A stretch of DNA of 27,512 nt from positions 1-27,512 of the forward strand of contig JAVHYG010000005.1 in assembly GCA_031119195.1 (NCBI GenBank), in the 5' to 3' direction. Each line of letters starts with the position of its first letter. Positions within the stretch are counted from its first letter, which is position 1. The notes under the pieces were generated by a model, which did not search any database, had not been told where the DNA came from, and saw nothing but the letters and a program-made list of their open reading frames with translations. The DNA comes from Rickettsiella sp. (lineage in GTDB: Bacteria > Pseudomonadota > Gammaproteobacteria > Diplorickettsiales > Diplorickettsiaceae). A program made the translations under genes and the position numbers. Below, one piece after another: positions 1 through 7,259 of the stretch.

Positions 1-139
1 GCACACAAGCAATCAGAGGATAATTTTTTGCACGAACCTTTTGGTGTTGTTTTTTTAGAGCTCGCCACAATACGCGCTCGGAACGTCTTGTATAGAAGGG
101 TAATTGTCTCGCTATCGTTTTTTTTAATCTAGGTTTCAT
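1..139 (-). CDS. FkbM-family methyltransferase paralog, N-terminal part only (cut by window edge)
   Basis: The reverse strand from an ATG at 137-139 reads open to the window edge for 46 codons, starting MKPRLKKTIARQLPFYTRRS. It aligns without gaps, after the first one or two residues, to the start of the complete FkbM-type gene immediately upstream on the same strand. By eye 30 of 45 positions are identical, including a run of 13 residues (KVRAKNYPLIACV). It is therefore a tandem paralog whose methyltransferase core lies outside the window. No good Shine-Dalgarno sequence precedes the ATG, so the start rests on the alignment. Whether the rest of the gene is intact cannot be seen. Confidence 0.8.
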   Translation of the reverse strand, partial: MKPRLKKTIARQLPFYTRRSERVLWRALKKQHQKVRAKNYPLIACV

Positions 140-256
140 ATGATTGTATAGCTATGTGCTCTCAGCATGAAAATACACAACAATTATAGTAAAAAAGCAT
201 CTTACCATTATGGAATAGAAAAAATAAAATGCCTTAATGCTAATAGTTACCTAGTC

Positions 257-1177
257 TTAAAATTTGAGCTCAGTTGTCATTGCGATGATCAAGGGATAGC
301 GACGATCTTCTGGTTCTTGGATTTGATTTAAAACAATTTCATAGCCTTTCAGTTTTTCAATAAACCGTATTAAGAAGAAAGGGTGACGTTTTTTTTGTTC
401 GATGGTATAAAAATAAGCATAGTTATGTTGCCTAAGAAAGTTAAAAACAGCTTTTGATCCGGTTTCACCTTCAGAGTTATTGGCTTCAAATAAAATAATA
501 GGTTGATGCTTGAGAATGGTCTTTTCTAGGCCTTGCAAAGCTTTGAGCTCATACCATTCAACATCCAGCTTAATTAATGATATGGTAATAGATTCATGTT
601 CTAAAATATGCTGCTCTAGCAGCATATCCCCCTTTTCAACATTAAGATGTTGCGAAGGTTCTTGTTGTTCAAACAGTGGATTTTCTGCAATAAATGCAGA
701 AGCACCTAAACTTATTTTGTTGTCAAAAAAAGGCAATATTTTTGTTTCATTGCTGAGTCCAACAGGTATTACTTGAATATTTTTGGTTTTATTTAAAAAG
801 ATATTAGTATCAAGAAGCTTAAGCGCATTGGGATTAGGTTCAAAAGAGATGACTTGTTTAAAATAACGTGAAAAAAATAAACTATGATTACCTACATTTG
901 CGCCGCCGTCGATAACGGTGGTTTGTTTGAATCGTTGTAAGTCGCTATGATTAAAAACTTTTTCAAATAAAGAAATTAATAATTCTTCTTCATAAAGCCC
1001 ATTAAATACAATCCATCGGCCTAATATGTCACTTGGAACACAGGCTATGAGAGGATAATTTTTTGCACGAACTTTTTCGTGTCGCTTTGTTATGTTCCTA
1101 TATAATGCTCGTTCAGAGTGTTGTGTGTAAAAAGAGGGTCGTTGTGCTATTTTTTTTATTAATCGGGGCTTTTGCAT
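257..1177 (-). CDS. FkbM-family SAM-dependent methyltransferase
   Basis: The product of about 306 residues has the class I methyltransferase core typical of FkbM proteins. A glycine-rich SAM-binding motif (VIDGGANVGNHSLFF) sits near residues 88-102 and is followed by an acidic strand (VISFEPNP). A later IKLDVEWYELKALQG segment near residue 203 is the usual FkbM 'K-x-D-V-E' block. Family members O-methylate sugars, polyketides or other small molecules; the substrate here cannot be read from sequence. I start at the ATG at 1177 rather than a TTG six bases upstream, because the ATG aligns with the start of the tandem paralog. It lies downstream of ftsW, where dcw clusters usually carry murG, and has a gap of about 165 bp from it. 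Cell-surface glycan modification is a guess only. Confidence 0.85.
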   Translation of the reverse strand: MQKPRLIKKIAQRPSFYTQHSERALYRNITKRHEKVRAKNYPLIACVPSDILGRWIVFNGLYEEELLISLFEKVFNHSDLQRFKQTTVIDGGANVGNHSLFFSRYFKQVISFEPNPNALKLLDTNIFLNKTKNIQVIPVGLSNETKILPFFDNKISLGASAFIAENPLFEQQEPSQHLNVEKGDMLLEQHILEHESITISLIKLDVEWYELKALQGLEKTILKHQPIILFEANNSEGETGSKAVFNFLRQHNYAYFYTIEQKKRHPFFLIRFIEKLKGYEIVLNQIQEPEDRRYPLIIAMTTELKF

Positions 1178-1344
1178 TGACAATTTAAGTAATGGAAAGA
1201 AATAAAGGGTAATTATAGCAGTAAAAATCGAATTTAGAAAAAGAGCATTACGGCTTCAAAATTAACCTTAAAATATAACATAAATGAATTTGTTGCTGAG
1301 ATCCATAACCTGACTTTAAGCTAGCTTCAAACTGAATAGATTAT

Positions 1345-2493
1345 TTAACTTGGTCTAAATCCAAATTCACCTAAACGATATTCGTAATCGATGCGTAATA
1401 GTAGAGAAAGCATCATACAGGTAATTAATAAACTACTGCCTCCATAACTCATTAATGGAAGTGTCAAACCTTTGGTAGGTAAGACGCCCATATTAACTCC
1501 AATATTGATCATGACTTGTAATGCGATATTTAGGCCAATTCCGTAAGCTAGGTAGGCTGAGAAATGTTGTCCAGCATTAAAGCATCGTTGACCTATATGC
1601 AGCGCTCGCCAAACCAATACTGAGAATAATAGGATCATAAATAATCCACCAAAAAGGCCTAATTCTTCTGTTAATACAGCAAATAGAAAATCGGTATGCG
1701 CTTCAGGAAGATAAAATAATTTTTGTATACTTTCCCCAAGTCCAACACCAAACCAACCTCCGCGTCCAAACGCAATTAATGATTGAGTTAATTGGTAACC
1801 CGAATCAAATTGATTGGCCCAAGGGTTAAGAAAGGTGGTTAATCGCGCTAAACGATAAGGCGAACTGATAGCAAGAGCGCCTAAAATGATTATAACTCCT
1901 GTAAAAAGTATGGCGAATTGCCAAATTCTCACCCCGGCCAAAAACAACATACCTAAACTGGTCACTAGAATAACGGTAGCTGCACCGAAATCAGGCTCAC
2001 GTAATAACAAAAATGTAATAATGGCAAGCACTATTAATGGTTTTAAAAATCCTCGTATTTGTGTTTGTACTTGTTTTTCTTGGCGGAGTAGATAACCTGC
2101 GAGATAAACAATCATGCTCAACTTTACAAATTCGGATACTTGTAAACCAAATGGGCCGAATCCTAGCCAACGCATACTTCCATTAACTTGTCTGCCAATG
2201 CCCGGTAATAAAACTACCACGAGTAAACCAATACTTAAGACTAAAAAAGCAAGACTAATTTGTTTCCAATAATCAGTTTTTATTTGAAAAATAACAGCGC
2301 CTGCACCTATGCCGAGTGCTAAATAAAATAATTGGTGAAAAAAATAGTGAAAAGCTTGTCCGTATTGGCGTTCTGATATCACGATGGATGTAGATGCAAC
2401 CATTAATAGGCCAAATGCTAATAAAGTCAAAATTGTAAAAAGTAAGGTGCGATCATACAAGATGGGGGTTACATCGGGACTAGCTTTGGACAT
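1345..2493 (-). CDS. ftsW: Peptidoglycan glycosyltransferase FtsW
   Basis: This 382-residue, roughly ten-segment membrane protein belongs to the SEDS family. FtsW polymerises lipid II into septal glycan strands together with FtsI at the division site. Visible signatures are SEFVKLSMIVYLAGYLLR (family S/P-SEF-x-K), a REPDFGAA block, the long periplasmic segment with DSGYQLTQSLIAFGRGGW, EAHTDFLFAVLTEELG, and the C-terminal MSYGGSSLLI motif. These favour FtsW/RodA, and the overlap with murD points to FtsW rather than RodA. Its ATG at 2493 lies inside the 3' end of murD (14-base overlap), so translation is probably coupled. Length is normal for the family. Confidence 0.95.
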   Translation of the reverse strand: MSKASPDVTPILYDRTLLFTILTLLAFGLLMVASTSIVISERQYGQAFHYFFHQLFYLALGIGAGAVIFQIKTDYWKQISLAFLVLSIGLLVVVLLPGIGRQVNGSMRWLGFGPFGLQVSEFVKLSMIVYLAGYLLRQEKQVQTQIRGFLKPLIVLAIITFLLLREPDFGAATVILVTSLGMLFLAGVRIWQFAILFTGVIIILGALAISSPYRLARLTTFLNPWANQFDSGYQLTQSLIAFGRGGWFGVGLGESIQKLFYLPEAHTDFLFAVLTEELGLFGGLFMILLFSVLVWRALHIGQRCFNAGQHFSAYLAYGIGLNIALQVMINIGVNMGVLPTKGLTLPLMSYGGSSLLITCMMLSLLLRIDYEYRLGEFGFRPS

Positions 2494-3853
2494 AGTAGTT
2501 TTTTCCTGTTACTAGCGCTATAAATCTGTTGCCGCGTTCCCCATAGTTTTTAAACATATCCATGCTCGCGCAGGCGGGTGACAATAATACCGCATCGCCA
2601 GGTAACGCTGCTTGCTGTGCTAAGGAAATTGCTTGAGATAAATCGCAAGCATATTGCGTTAAGGTATTTTTTTCTAATGCTTTTTTTAGCAGAGGTGCAT
2701 CTTGGCCTATCAGTATGGCTGTCTTAACATAGCGTGCGGCGCTATCGCATAAAAGACTAAAGTCAGCTTTTTTTCCTAAACCTCCTGCAATTAAAACGAT
2801 TTTGCCTGAAATGGCAGGACCTAAGCCATGCAGGGCCGCCAATGTTGCGCCCACATTTGTTGCTTTGGAATCATTATACCAAGTGACTCCTTTTTCTTCT
2901 TTTATCCATTGGCAACGATGTGGCAATCCCTTAAATTGACATAATGCTTCTAACATGGAGTCTAATGGAAGTTGTATGGCATGCCCAATCGTCAAAGCGG
3001 CTAAGGCGTTAGCCCAATTATGCTGTCCTTTGATATAAAGTCTATCGATAGGAATAAGGAGTTGTTTTCCGTATGTTAAGTAGATAGCTTTATTTGATTT
3101 TTGTAACCCAAATTCTGGAGAAGCGGATTTTATTTTTTCTAAACCAAAACTCAGTATTTTTTTTGGTTTGAATTTGTTAGAGGGAAGAGTATTAGGATCA
3201 TCTCGGTTCCAGATAGCGATTTCACAATGATTGTAAATATGTTGTTTTGTTTCTATATAGTTTTTTAATGTTTTATGCCTATCTAAATGATCTGGGCTAA
3301 TGTTAAGTACAGTTGAAAGTTTGGGTTTAAGTGAATAAGTGGTTTCAAGTTGAAAACTAGAAATTTCTAGTACATAAAAATCAGGTACAGGTTCAGTTAA
3401 TAAATCGAGAGCGGCTTTACCTATATTTCCACCTACGGCAGCAGTATAATTCGAAGCATGGATCATATCACCTACTAAGGTAGTAACGGTTCCTTTGGCA
3501 TTTGTGCCGGTAATCGCAATAATGGGTGCTTGTGCATTTTTAGCAAATAATTCAATGTCACCAATTGGCATCGCGTGTGTTTTGGCAATAGCTTTTGCAA
3601 TAGCAGTGTCATTTAAATTAACACCAGGACTCACAATTAATTCAGTTATATGCTGAAATAACTGTGGGTCGAAAGATCCTAAGTATAGGGGTACATCTGG
3701 AAACTCCTGTTCAAATGTCGATAACTGCGGAGGGTTTAATCGGCTATCTATTAACGTAAAAGGCAATTGTAAACGATTAAAATAGCGTGCACAGGAAAGG
3801 CCGGTGTTACCTAAGCCAATAATCACACGTTTTTGAGCATAAGTCGCAAGCAT
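2480..3853 (-). CDS. murD: UDP-N-acetylmuramoylalanine--D-glutamate ligase MurD
   Basis: MurD adds D-glutamate to UDP-MurNAc-L-Ala in the cytoplasm, with ATP. The 457-residue product has the N-terminal Rossmann-like nucleotide-sugar domain (VIIGLGNTGLSCARYF), a central ATP-binding domain with a P-loop ITGTNAKGTVTT around Lys120, the LEISSFQLE and SPDHLDRH blocks, and the C-terminal domain with NDSKATN and a SPACASMDMF ending. The P-loop reads GTNAKGT where E. coli MurD has GSNGKST; the lysine and following threonine are kept. The start ATG is preceded by AGAGGT at a short spacing. It heads a two-gene unit with ftsW. The usual neighbours of a dcw cluster (mraY, murF, murG) are not present on either side in this window. 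Confidence 0.95.
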   Translation of the reverse strand: MLATYAQKRVIIGLGNTGLSCARYFNRLQLPFTLIDSRLNPPQLSTFEQEFPDVPLYLGSFDPQLFQHITELIVSPGVNLNDTAIAKAIAKTHAMPIGDIELFAKNAQAPIIAITGTNAKGTVTTLVGDMIHASNYTAAVGGNIGKAALDLLTEPVPDFYVLEISSFQLETTYSLKPKLSTVLNISPDHLDRHKTLKNYIETKQHIYNHCEIAIWNRDDPNTLPSNKFKPKKILSFGLEKIKSASPEFGLQKSNKAIYLTYGKQLLIPIDRLYIKGQHNWANALAALTIGHAIQLPLDSMLEALCQFKGLPHRCQWIKEEKGVTWYNDSKATNVGATLAALHGLGPAISGKIVLIAGGLGKKADFSLLCDSAARYVKTAILIGQDAPLLKKALEKNTLTQYACDLSQAISLAQQAALPGDAVLLSPACASMDMFKNYGERGNRFIALVTGKNYYVQS

Positions 3854-3990
3854 TCGACCTCTTTGCTAAGCAAATATTTCTTTATTTTCGGGGTTTGATT
3901 TTACGAGACTTCTTGAACATGACCAAACCCCACCCTTTGGTCGGAGCCGCAGGACACCATTTAACAACGAAATTAAACAAAAGCTGGCAG
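3854..3990. other. Structured intergenic segment with two competing inverted repeats
   Basis: Between the end of mnmA and the start of murD the sequence can form two hairpins. GACCAAA (3921-3927) pairs with TTTGGTC (3936-3942) around an 8-base C-rich loop. GGGGTTTG (3890-3897) pairs with CAAACCCC (3924-3931). They share bases 3924-3927 and part of the loop, so they exclude each other. The stretch 3921-3955 is visibly richer in G and C than other intergenic DNA here. Neither hairpin is followed by a T-run in the murD direction, so a simple terminator is not supported. Confidence 0.45.
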
Positions 3991-5079
3991 TTATGCAAGT
4001 GCCTTATTAATAACCCCACCCCCTAGACAGATTTTACCTTGATAAAACACAATCGACTGCCCTGGAGTGATAGCCCATTGCGGTTTTTCAAATTCAACAC
4101 AAATCTCTTCTTCGGGAGACATAGTAAGACGACAATATGCTTCTTCATGCCGATAACGAATCTTTGCGGTACAAGTAAGTGGAAAAACTTGCGGTTCTTC
4201 AATAATCCAATGCAGTTGTGAACAAATTAAAGCTTTTGAATAGAGGGCTGAATGTTCACGTCCTTGTACCACAATCAATGTGTTGCGTTCGACTATCTTG
4301 TCAGCGACATACCAAGGGGTAAGTTCGGCTTCTCTTAAGCCACCAATACCTAGACCTTGACGTTGACCTATCGTGTAAAACATTAATCCGTCATGTAGCC
4401 CTAGCCTTTTTCCTTCATATGTTTCGATGATTCCCGGTTGAGCAGGTAAATAATTTTTTAAGAAACCTTTGAATTTACGTTCGCCGATAAAACAAATGCC
4501 GGTACTATCTTTCTTGTTATGGTTAGGTAAGTCATTTTGTTGTGCAATTTTTCGCACTTCAGGTTTGGTAAGATAAGCGAGTGGAAATAAGGTTTTTGTT
4601 AATTGTCGCTGCCCTAAAGTATAGAGGAAATAGCTTTGATCCTTATTTTTGTCGATGCTTTTAAGTAATTGATAGCAGTTATTCGCAAAAGATTTTCCTG
4701 CATAATGACCTGTTGCAATAAAGTCAGCGCCCTGGTGTAAGGCATATTCTAAAAACGTTTTAAACTTGATTTCTTTATTGCAAAGGACATCGGGGTTTGG
4801 TGTGCGACCGGCTTGATATTCTTTTAAAAAATATGAGAATACACGGTCCCAATATTCGGCAGCGAAATTAATCGTATGTAAACGAATAGATAAGCGCTCG
4901 CAGACAGCTTGTGCATCGGCAATATCCGTGCTTGCAGAACAATAATCCTCTGTATCATCTTCTTCCCAGTTTTTCATAAACAGGGCGTCGACTTCATAAC
5001 CTTGTTCTTTAAGTAATAAAGCAGCTACGGAGGAATCTACACCGCCAGATAGGCCGACAATCACACGTTTTTTATTCAT
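3991..5079 (-). CDS. mnmA: tRNA-specific 2-thiouridylase MnmA
   Basis: MnmA uses ATP and sulfur relayed by the Tus system to make 2-thiouridine at tRNA position 34 (Lys, Glu, Gln). The 362-residue product begins with the PP-loop ATPase motif LSGGVDSS (residues 10-17). It has the two catalytic cysteines in their usual settings: Cys100 in NPDVLCNKEIKF and Cys196 in DSTGICFIGE. GHYA and the C-terminal TPGQSIVFY block are also present. Length matches the family. The ATG at 5079 has no strong Shine-Dalgarno sequence; a small inverted repeat (GCTTG/CAAGC) lies just upstream. It is on the same strand as murD but 137 bp away, so co-transcription is possible, not shown. Confidence 0.97.
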   Translation of the reverse strand: MNKKRVIVGLSGGVDSSVAALLLKEQGYEVDALFMKNWEEDDTEDYCSASTDIADAQAVCERLSIRLHTINFAAEYWDRVFSYFLKEYQAGRTPNPDVLCNKEIKFKTFLEYALHQGADFIATGHYAGKSFANNCYQLLKSIDKNKDQSYFLYTLGQRQLTKTLFPLAYLTKPEVRKIAQQNDLPNHNKKDSTGICFIGERKFKGFLKNYLPAQPGIIETYEGKRLGLHDGLMFYTIGQRQGLGIGGLREAELTPWYVADKIVERNTLIVVQGREHSALYSKALICSQLHWIIEEPQVFPLTCTAKIRYRHEEAYCRLTMSPEEEICVEFEKPQWAITPGQSIVFYQGKICLGGGVINKALA

Positions 5080-5250
5080 ACTTTAAATAGCTTGTAACAA
5101 GCAAACTGTAGTTTATTTCTAAATTTTTTATGATCCAGCAGGTAGTGCTAAAATACTTTAAGCCTAAAAAGTTCCAATCCGATATTGCTTATTTCTTCAT
5201 TGCGGATAGTATATCTCAAGATAGGACTTAAATATAAGCATTTTTAGGTT

Positions 5251-5889
5251 CTAAGCCCTAAGCAATTCCTTATAGTCCCGCACAATAGCATCTTTTTCGT
5301 GCGGAGGAGAAAAAACAGCTATTAGCTGACCTTTGGGATTAATAAGATATAACGTGCCGCTATGATCAATTTGATAGTTGTTATCTTTGGGATTGTCTTG
5401 TTGTGCCTTAATGTAAACAACGCCCATTTGCTTGCTTAGCTGTTGAATTCCCATTAGAGGCCCTGTTACCCCTTTAAATGCAGTATTAAAAGCCTTAACG
5501 TAATCAGCTACCACCTGTTGTTTGTCACGCTTGGGATCCAATGTAATGAATGTAATCTGTGGTAATGGAAGCTTATCTTTTTTTAATTGTGCGTATAGTT
5601 GCGTAAGCATCGTCATGGTCATTGGGCAAATTCCTTGGCAATGTGTATAGCCAAAAAATAAAATATTATAGTGACCTTTTAGACTATGATTTGTAAAAGG
5701 ATGATCTGATCCATCTACAAGGTGAAATTCAGGAAGTTCTTGTAGTTTGGAAATACGGGTACCTGAGGAGGGAAGACTTATTTTTCTTTTTGCTGTGGTC
5801 CACATATTAAAGCCTATTCCTAAAGCTAAGGCAATTAATGCAAAAAAAATAAGTGATAAAACATTATTTTTAGAAAAGGAATAAGGCAT
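5251..5889 (-). CDS. Sco1/SenC-type copper chaperone for cytochrome oxidase
   Basis: Sco proteins deliver copper to the CuA site of oxidase subunit II, outside the inner membrane. The 212-residue form starts MPYSFSKNN. It has one N-terminal membrane anchor and a thioredoxin-like domain with the copper-binding CxxxC (HCQGICP, Cys84 and Cys88) and the distal histidine in IDHSGTLYLI (His176). An ATG 39 bases upstream is in frame. I prefer the ATG at 5889 because it overlaps the cyoE stop as TAATG and is preceded by GAGGAG at six bases, a strong ribosome binding site inside the cyoE end. It is the last gene of the cox locus, as in the Pseudomonas arrangement. Confidence 0.93.
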   Translation of the reverse strand: MPYSFSKNNVLSLIFFALIALALGIGFNMWTTAKRKISLPSSGTRISKLQELPEFHLVDGSDHPFTNHSLKGHYNILFFGYTHCQGICPMTMTMLTQLYAQLKKDKLPLPQITFITLDPKRDKQQVVADYVKAFNTAFKGVTGPLMGIQQLSKQMGVVYIKAQQDNPKDNNYQIDHSGTLYLINPKGQLIAVFSPPHEKDAIVRDYKELLRA

Positions 5890-6791
5890 TAGATACTCCT
5901 CATTAAAGAATGGTCCATGAGTAAACAAGCGAATAACATGAGCAAATAAAAATTCGAGTAATGAAAGGTTTTTATCGCTGCTGAGCCTTTAGTTTGCTTC
6001 AATAAATGAATTGCTGCAACTAGAAATCCAGTATTTAATAGTGTGACCCCGATCAAGTAAAATATCCCACTCATTCCGATGCAAAAAGGTAGCATTGTAA
6101 CTGTGCTTAAGAGTGCGATGTAAAGTAAGATTTGAAATTTTGCAAACGGAATTCCATGTGTTACAGGTAAAATAGGAAGTTTACTCTTGATGTAATCATT
6201 ATGCCGTGCAATTGCTAATGACCAGAAATGGGGTGGGGTCCAGGTAAAGATAATCAACACCAATAACAATCCGCCTGGGTCAATAGTGCTTGTTACTGAA
6301 GTCCAGCCGAGTAAAGGAGGGCTAGCGCCAGCCAAACCACCGATAACAATATTTTGCGTTGTAACCCTTTTTAAAAACAGAGTATAAATAATGGCATATC
6401 CGAACAAACTTGCTAGGCTTAATAGCATAGTTAAGGAATTTGAAAACTGTCTTAGTAAGATTGTTCCCAATACTCCAATAATCAATCCAAAAAGCAAAAC
6501 ATGGATTTGTGAAATTTTACCTTGTGGTAAAGGGCGTCTTTCAGTACGAGCCATTAACCGATCCAGTTGAATATCTAAGAGATGATTGAGACTGCCTGCT
6601 GCACTTGCAATTAGACCTATTCCAAGTAACGTAAAAAAAATAGTGTTAATTGGAATTGATTCCGTTGCGGCGAGCTCCATGCCAACCCATGCCGTTATTA
6701 ACATTAAGCTGGTCACACGCCATTTGCTTAATTCAAAATAGATAGATAATTGTTTGAGTAACGGTACAAACGCTGAAGAAAAAACTGCCAT
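5889..6791 (-). CDS. cyoE: Protoheme IX farnesyltransferase (heme O synthase)
   Basis: This enzyme farnesylates heme b to heme O, the precursor of heme A for the aa3 oxidase. The 300-residue polytopic UbiA-family protein has both prenyl-diphosphate motifs: NHLLDIQLDRLMARTERRP near residue 70, and the later WTPPHFWSLAI block followed by HNDYIKSKLPILP. The ATG at 6791 has a good ribosome binding site (GGGAAGGAC). Its stop overlaps the sco start by one base. It is called ctaB in cox-operon nomenclature. Unlike the usual order, it does not follow ctaA directly, because two opposite-strand orphan genes lie between them. It therefore probably has its own promoter in the AT-rich gap upstream. Confidence 0.96.
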   Translation of the reverse strand: MAVFSSAFVPLLKQLSIYFELSKWRVTSLMLITAWVGMELAATESIPINTIFFTLLGIGLIASAAGSLNHLLDIQLDRLMARTERRPLPQGKISQIHVLLFGLIIGVLGTILLRQFSNSLTMLLSLASLFGYAIIYTLFLKRVTTQNIVIGGLAGASPPLLGWTSVTSTIDPGGLLLVLIIFTWTPPHFWSLAIARHNDYIKSKLPILPVTHGIPFAKFQILLYIALLSTVTMLPFCIGMSGIFYLIGVTLLNTGFLVAAIHLLKQTKGSAAIKTFHYSNFYLLMLFACLLMDHSLMRSI

Positions 6792-7259
6792 GTCCTTCCC
6801 TTTTATTATGCTTTGAATACCTGTTCAGGTTTTATCAATGTACTTTTTTATAACTATGCCACAAAAAAACGTGTACCGCATCGTTTCATACATCGCCAGT
6901 AATAATTTTAGAAATACAACAGGATAAATTATCTGAACTTATCAATAAAAGATAGTATGCTTTATGATTTTATAAAAAAATATTTATTTTTTATTTTATA
7001 AAAAAATGTTTTTTTATCGATTAAAAAATTATTTTTTTTGTAAAAATTAACAGTTTTTTAATAAAAAAATAAATATATACATATAATTAAAATAATTTAT
7101 AATTTTACTCAAAAATAAAAATAAAAAATAACTAGACAATATTATTTTAACAGTGATAAATTACCAGCACAAAAAATTACTTTAAATTTATTTTAAATTT
7201 TAAGTTTTAAATTTTTGTAGATTAATTAATATTAAAAACAAAAATAAAGAGAGGTTTAT
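6792..7259. promoter_or_regulatory. Very AT-rich divergent intergenic region between cyoE and an orphan gene
   Basis: This 468-bp gap separates divergent genes and must hold the start signals for both. Near cyoE there is a 12-base palindrome ACCTGTTCAGGT (6819-6830), a possible operator or small hairpin. The middle is almost pure A+T with many A- and T-tracts, and it contains an exact 15-base direct repeat ATTTTATAAAAAAAT at 6967-6981 and 6993-7007. On the right, GAGAGG (7249-7254) is the ribosome binding site of the orphan gene. No promoter can be singled out, because AT-rich matches to the -10 box are everywhere. No open frame of note was seen. Confidence 0.5.
6967..7007. repeat. Two exact 15-base direct repeats, 26-base period
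   Basis: ATTTTATAAAAAAAT occurs at 6967-6981 and again at 6993-7007. The 26-base offset is about two and a half helical turns. The element is AT-only, so chance similarity in this DNA is a real possibility. It lies about 250 bases upstream of the orphan gene at 7260. Confidence 0.5.

Noticed and set aside
510..776. Plus-strand open frame of 88 codons within the FkbM gene
   Set aside because: It lies wholly inside a well-supported methyltransferase gene on the other strand, is cysteine/serine-rich, and has no family features.
7200..7259. PmrA-like TTAATATT half site before the 7260 orphan gene
   Set aside because: Only one half site is present. A tandem copy at proper spacing is missing, and such words are expected by chance in DNA this AT-rich.
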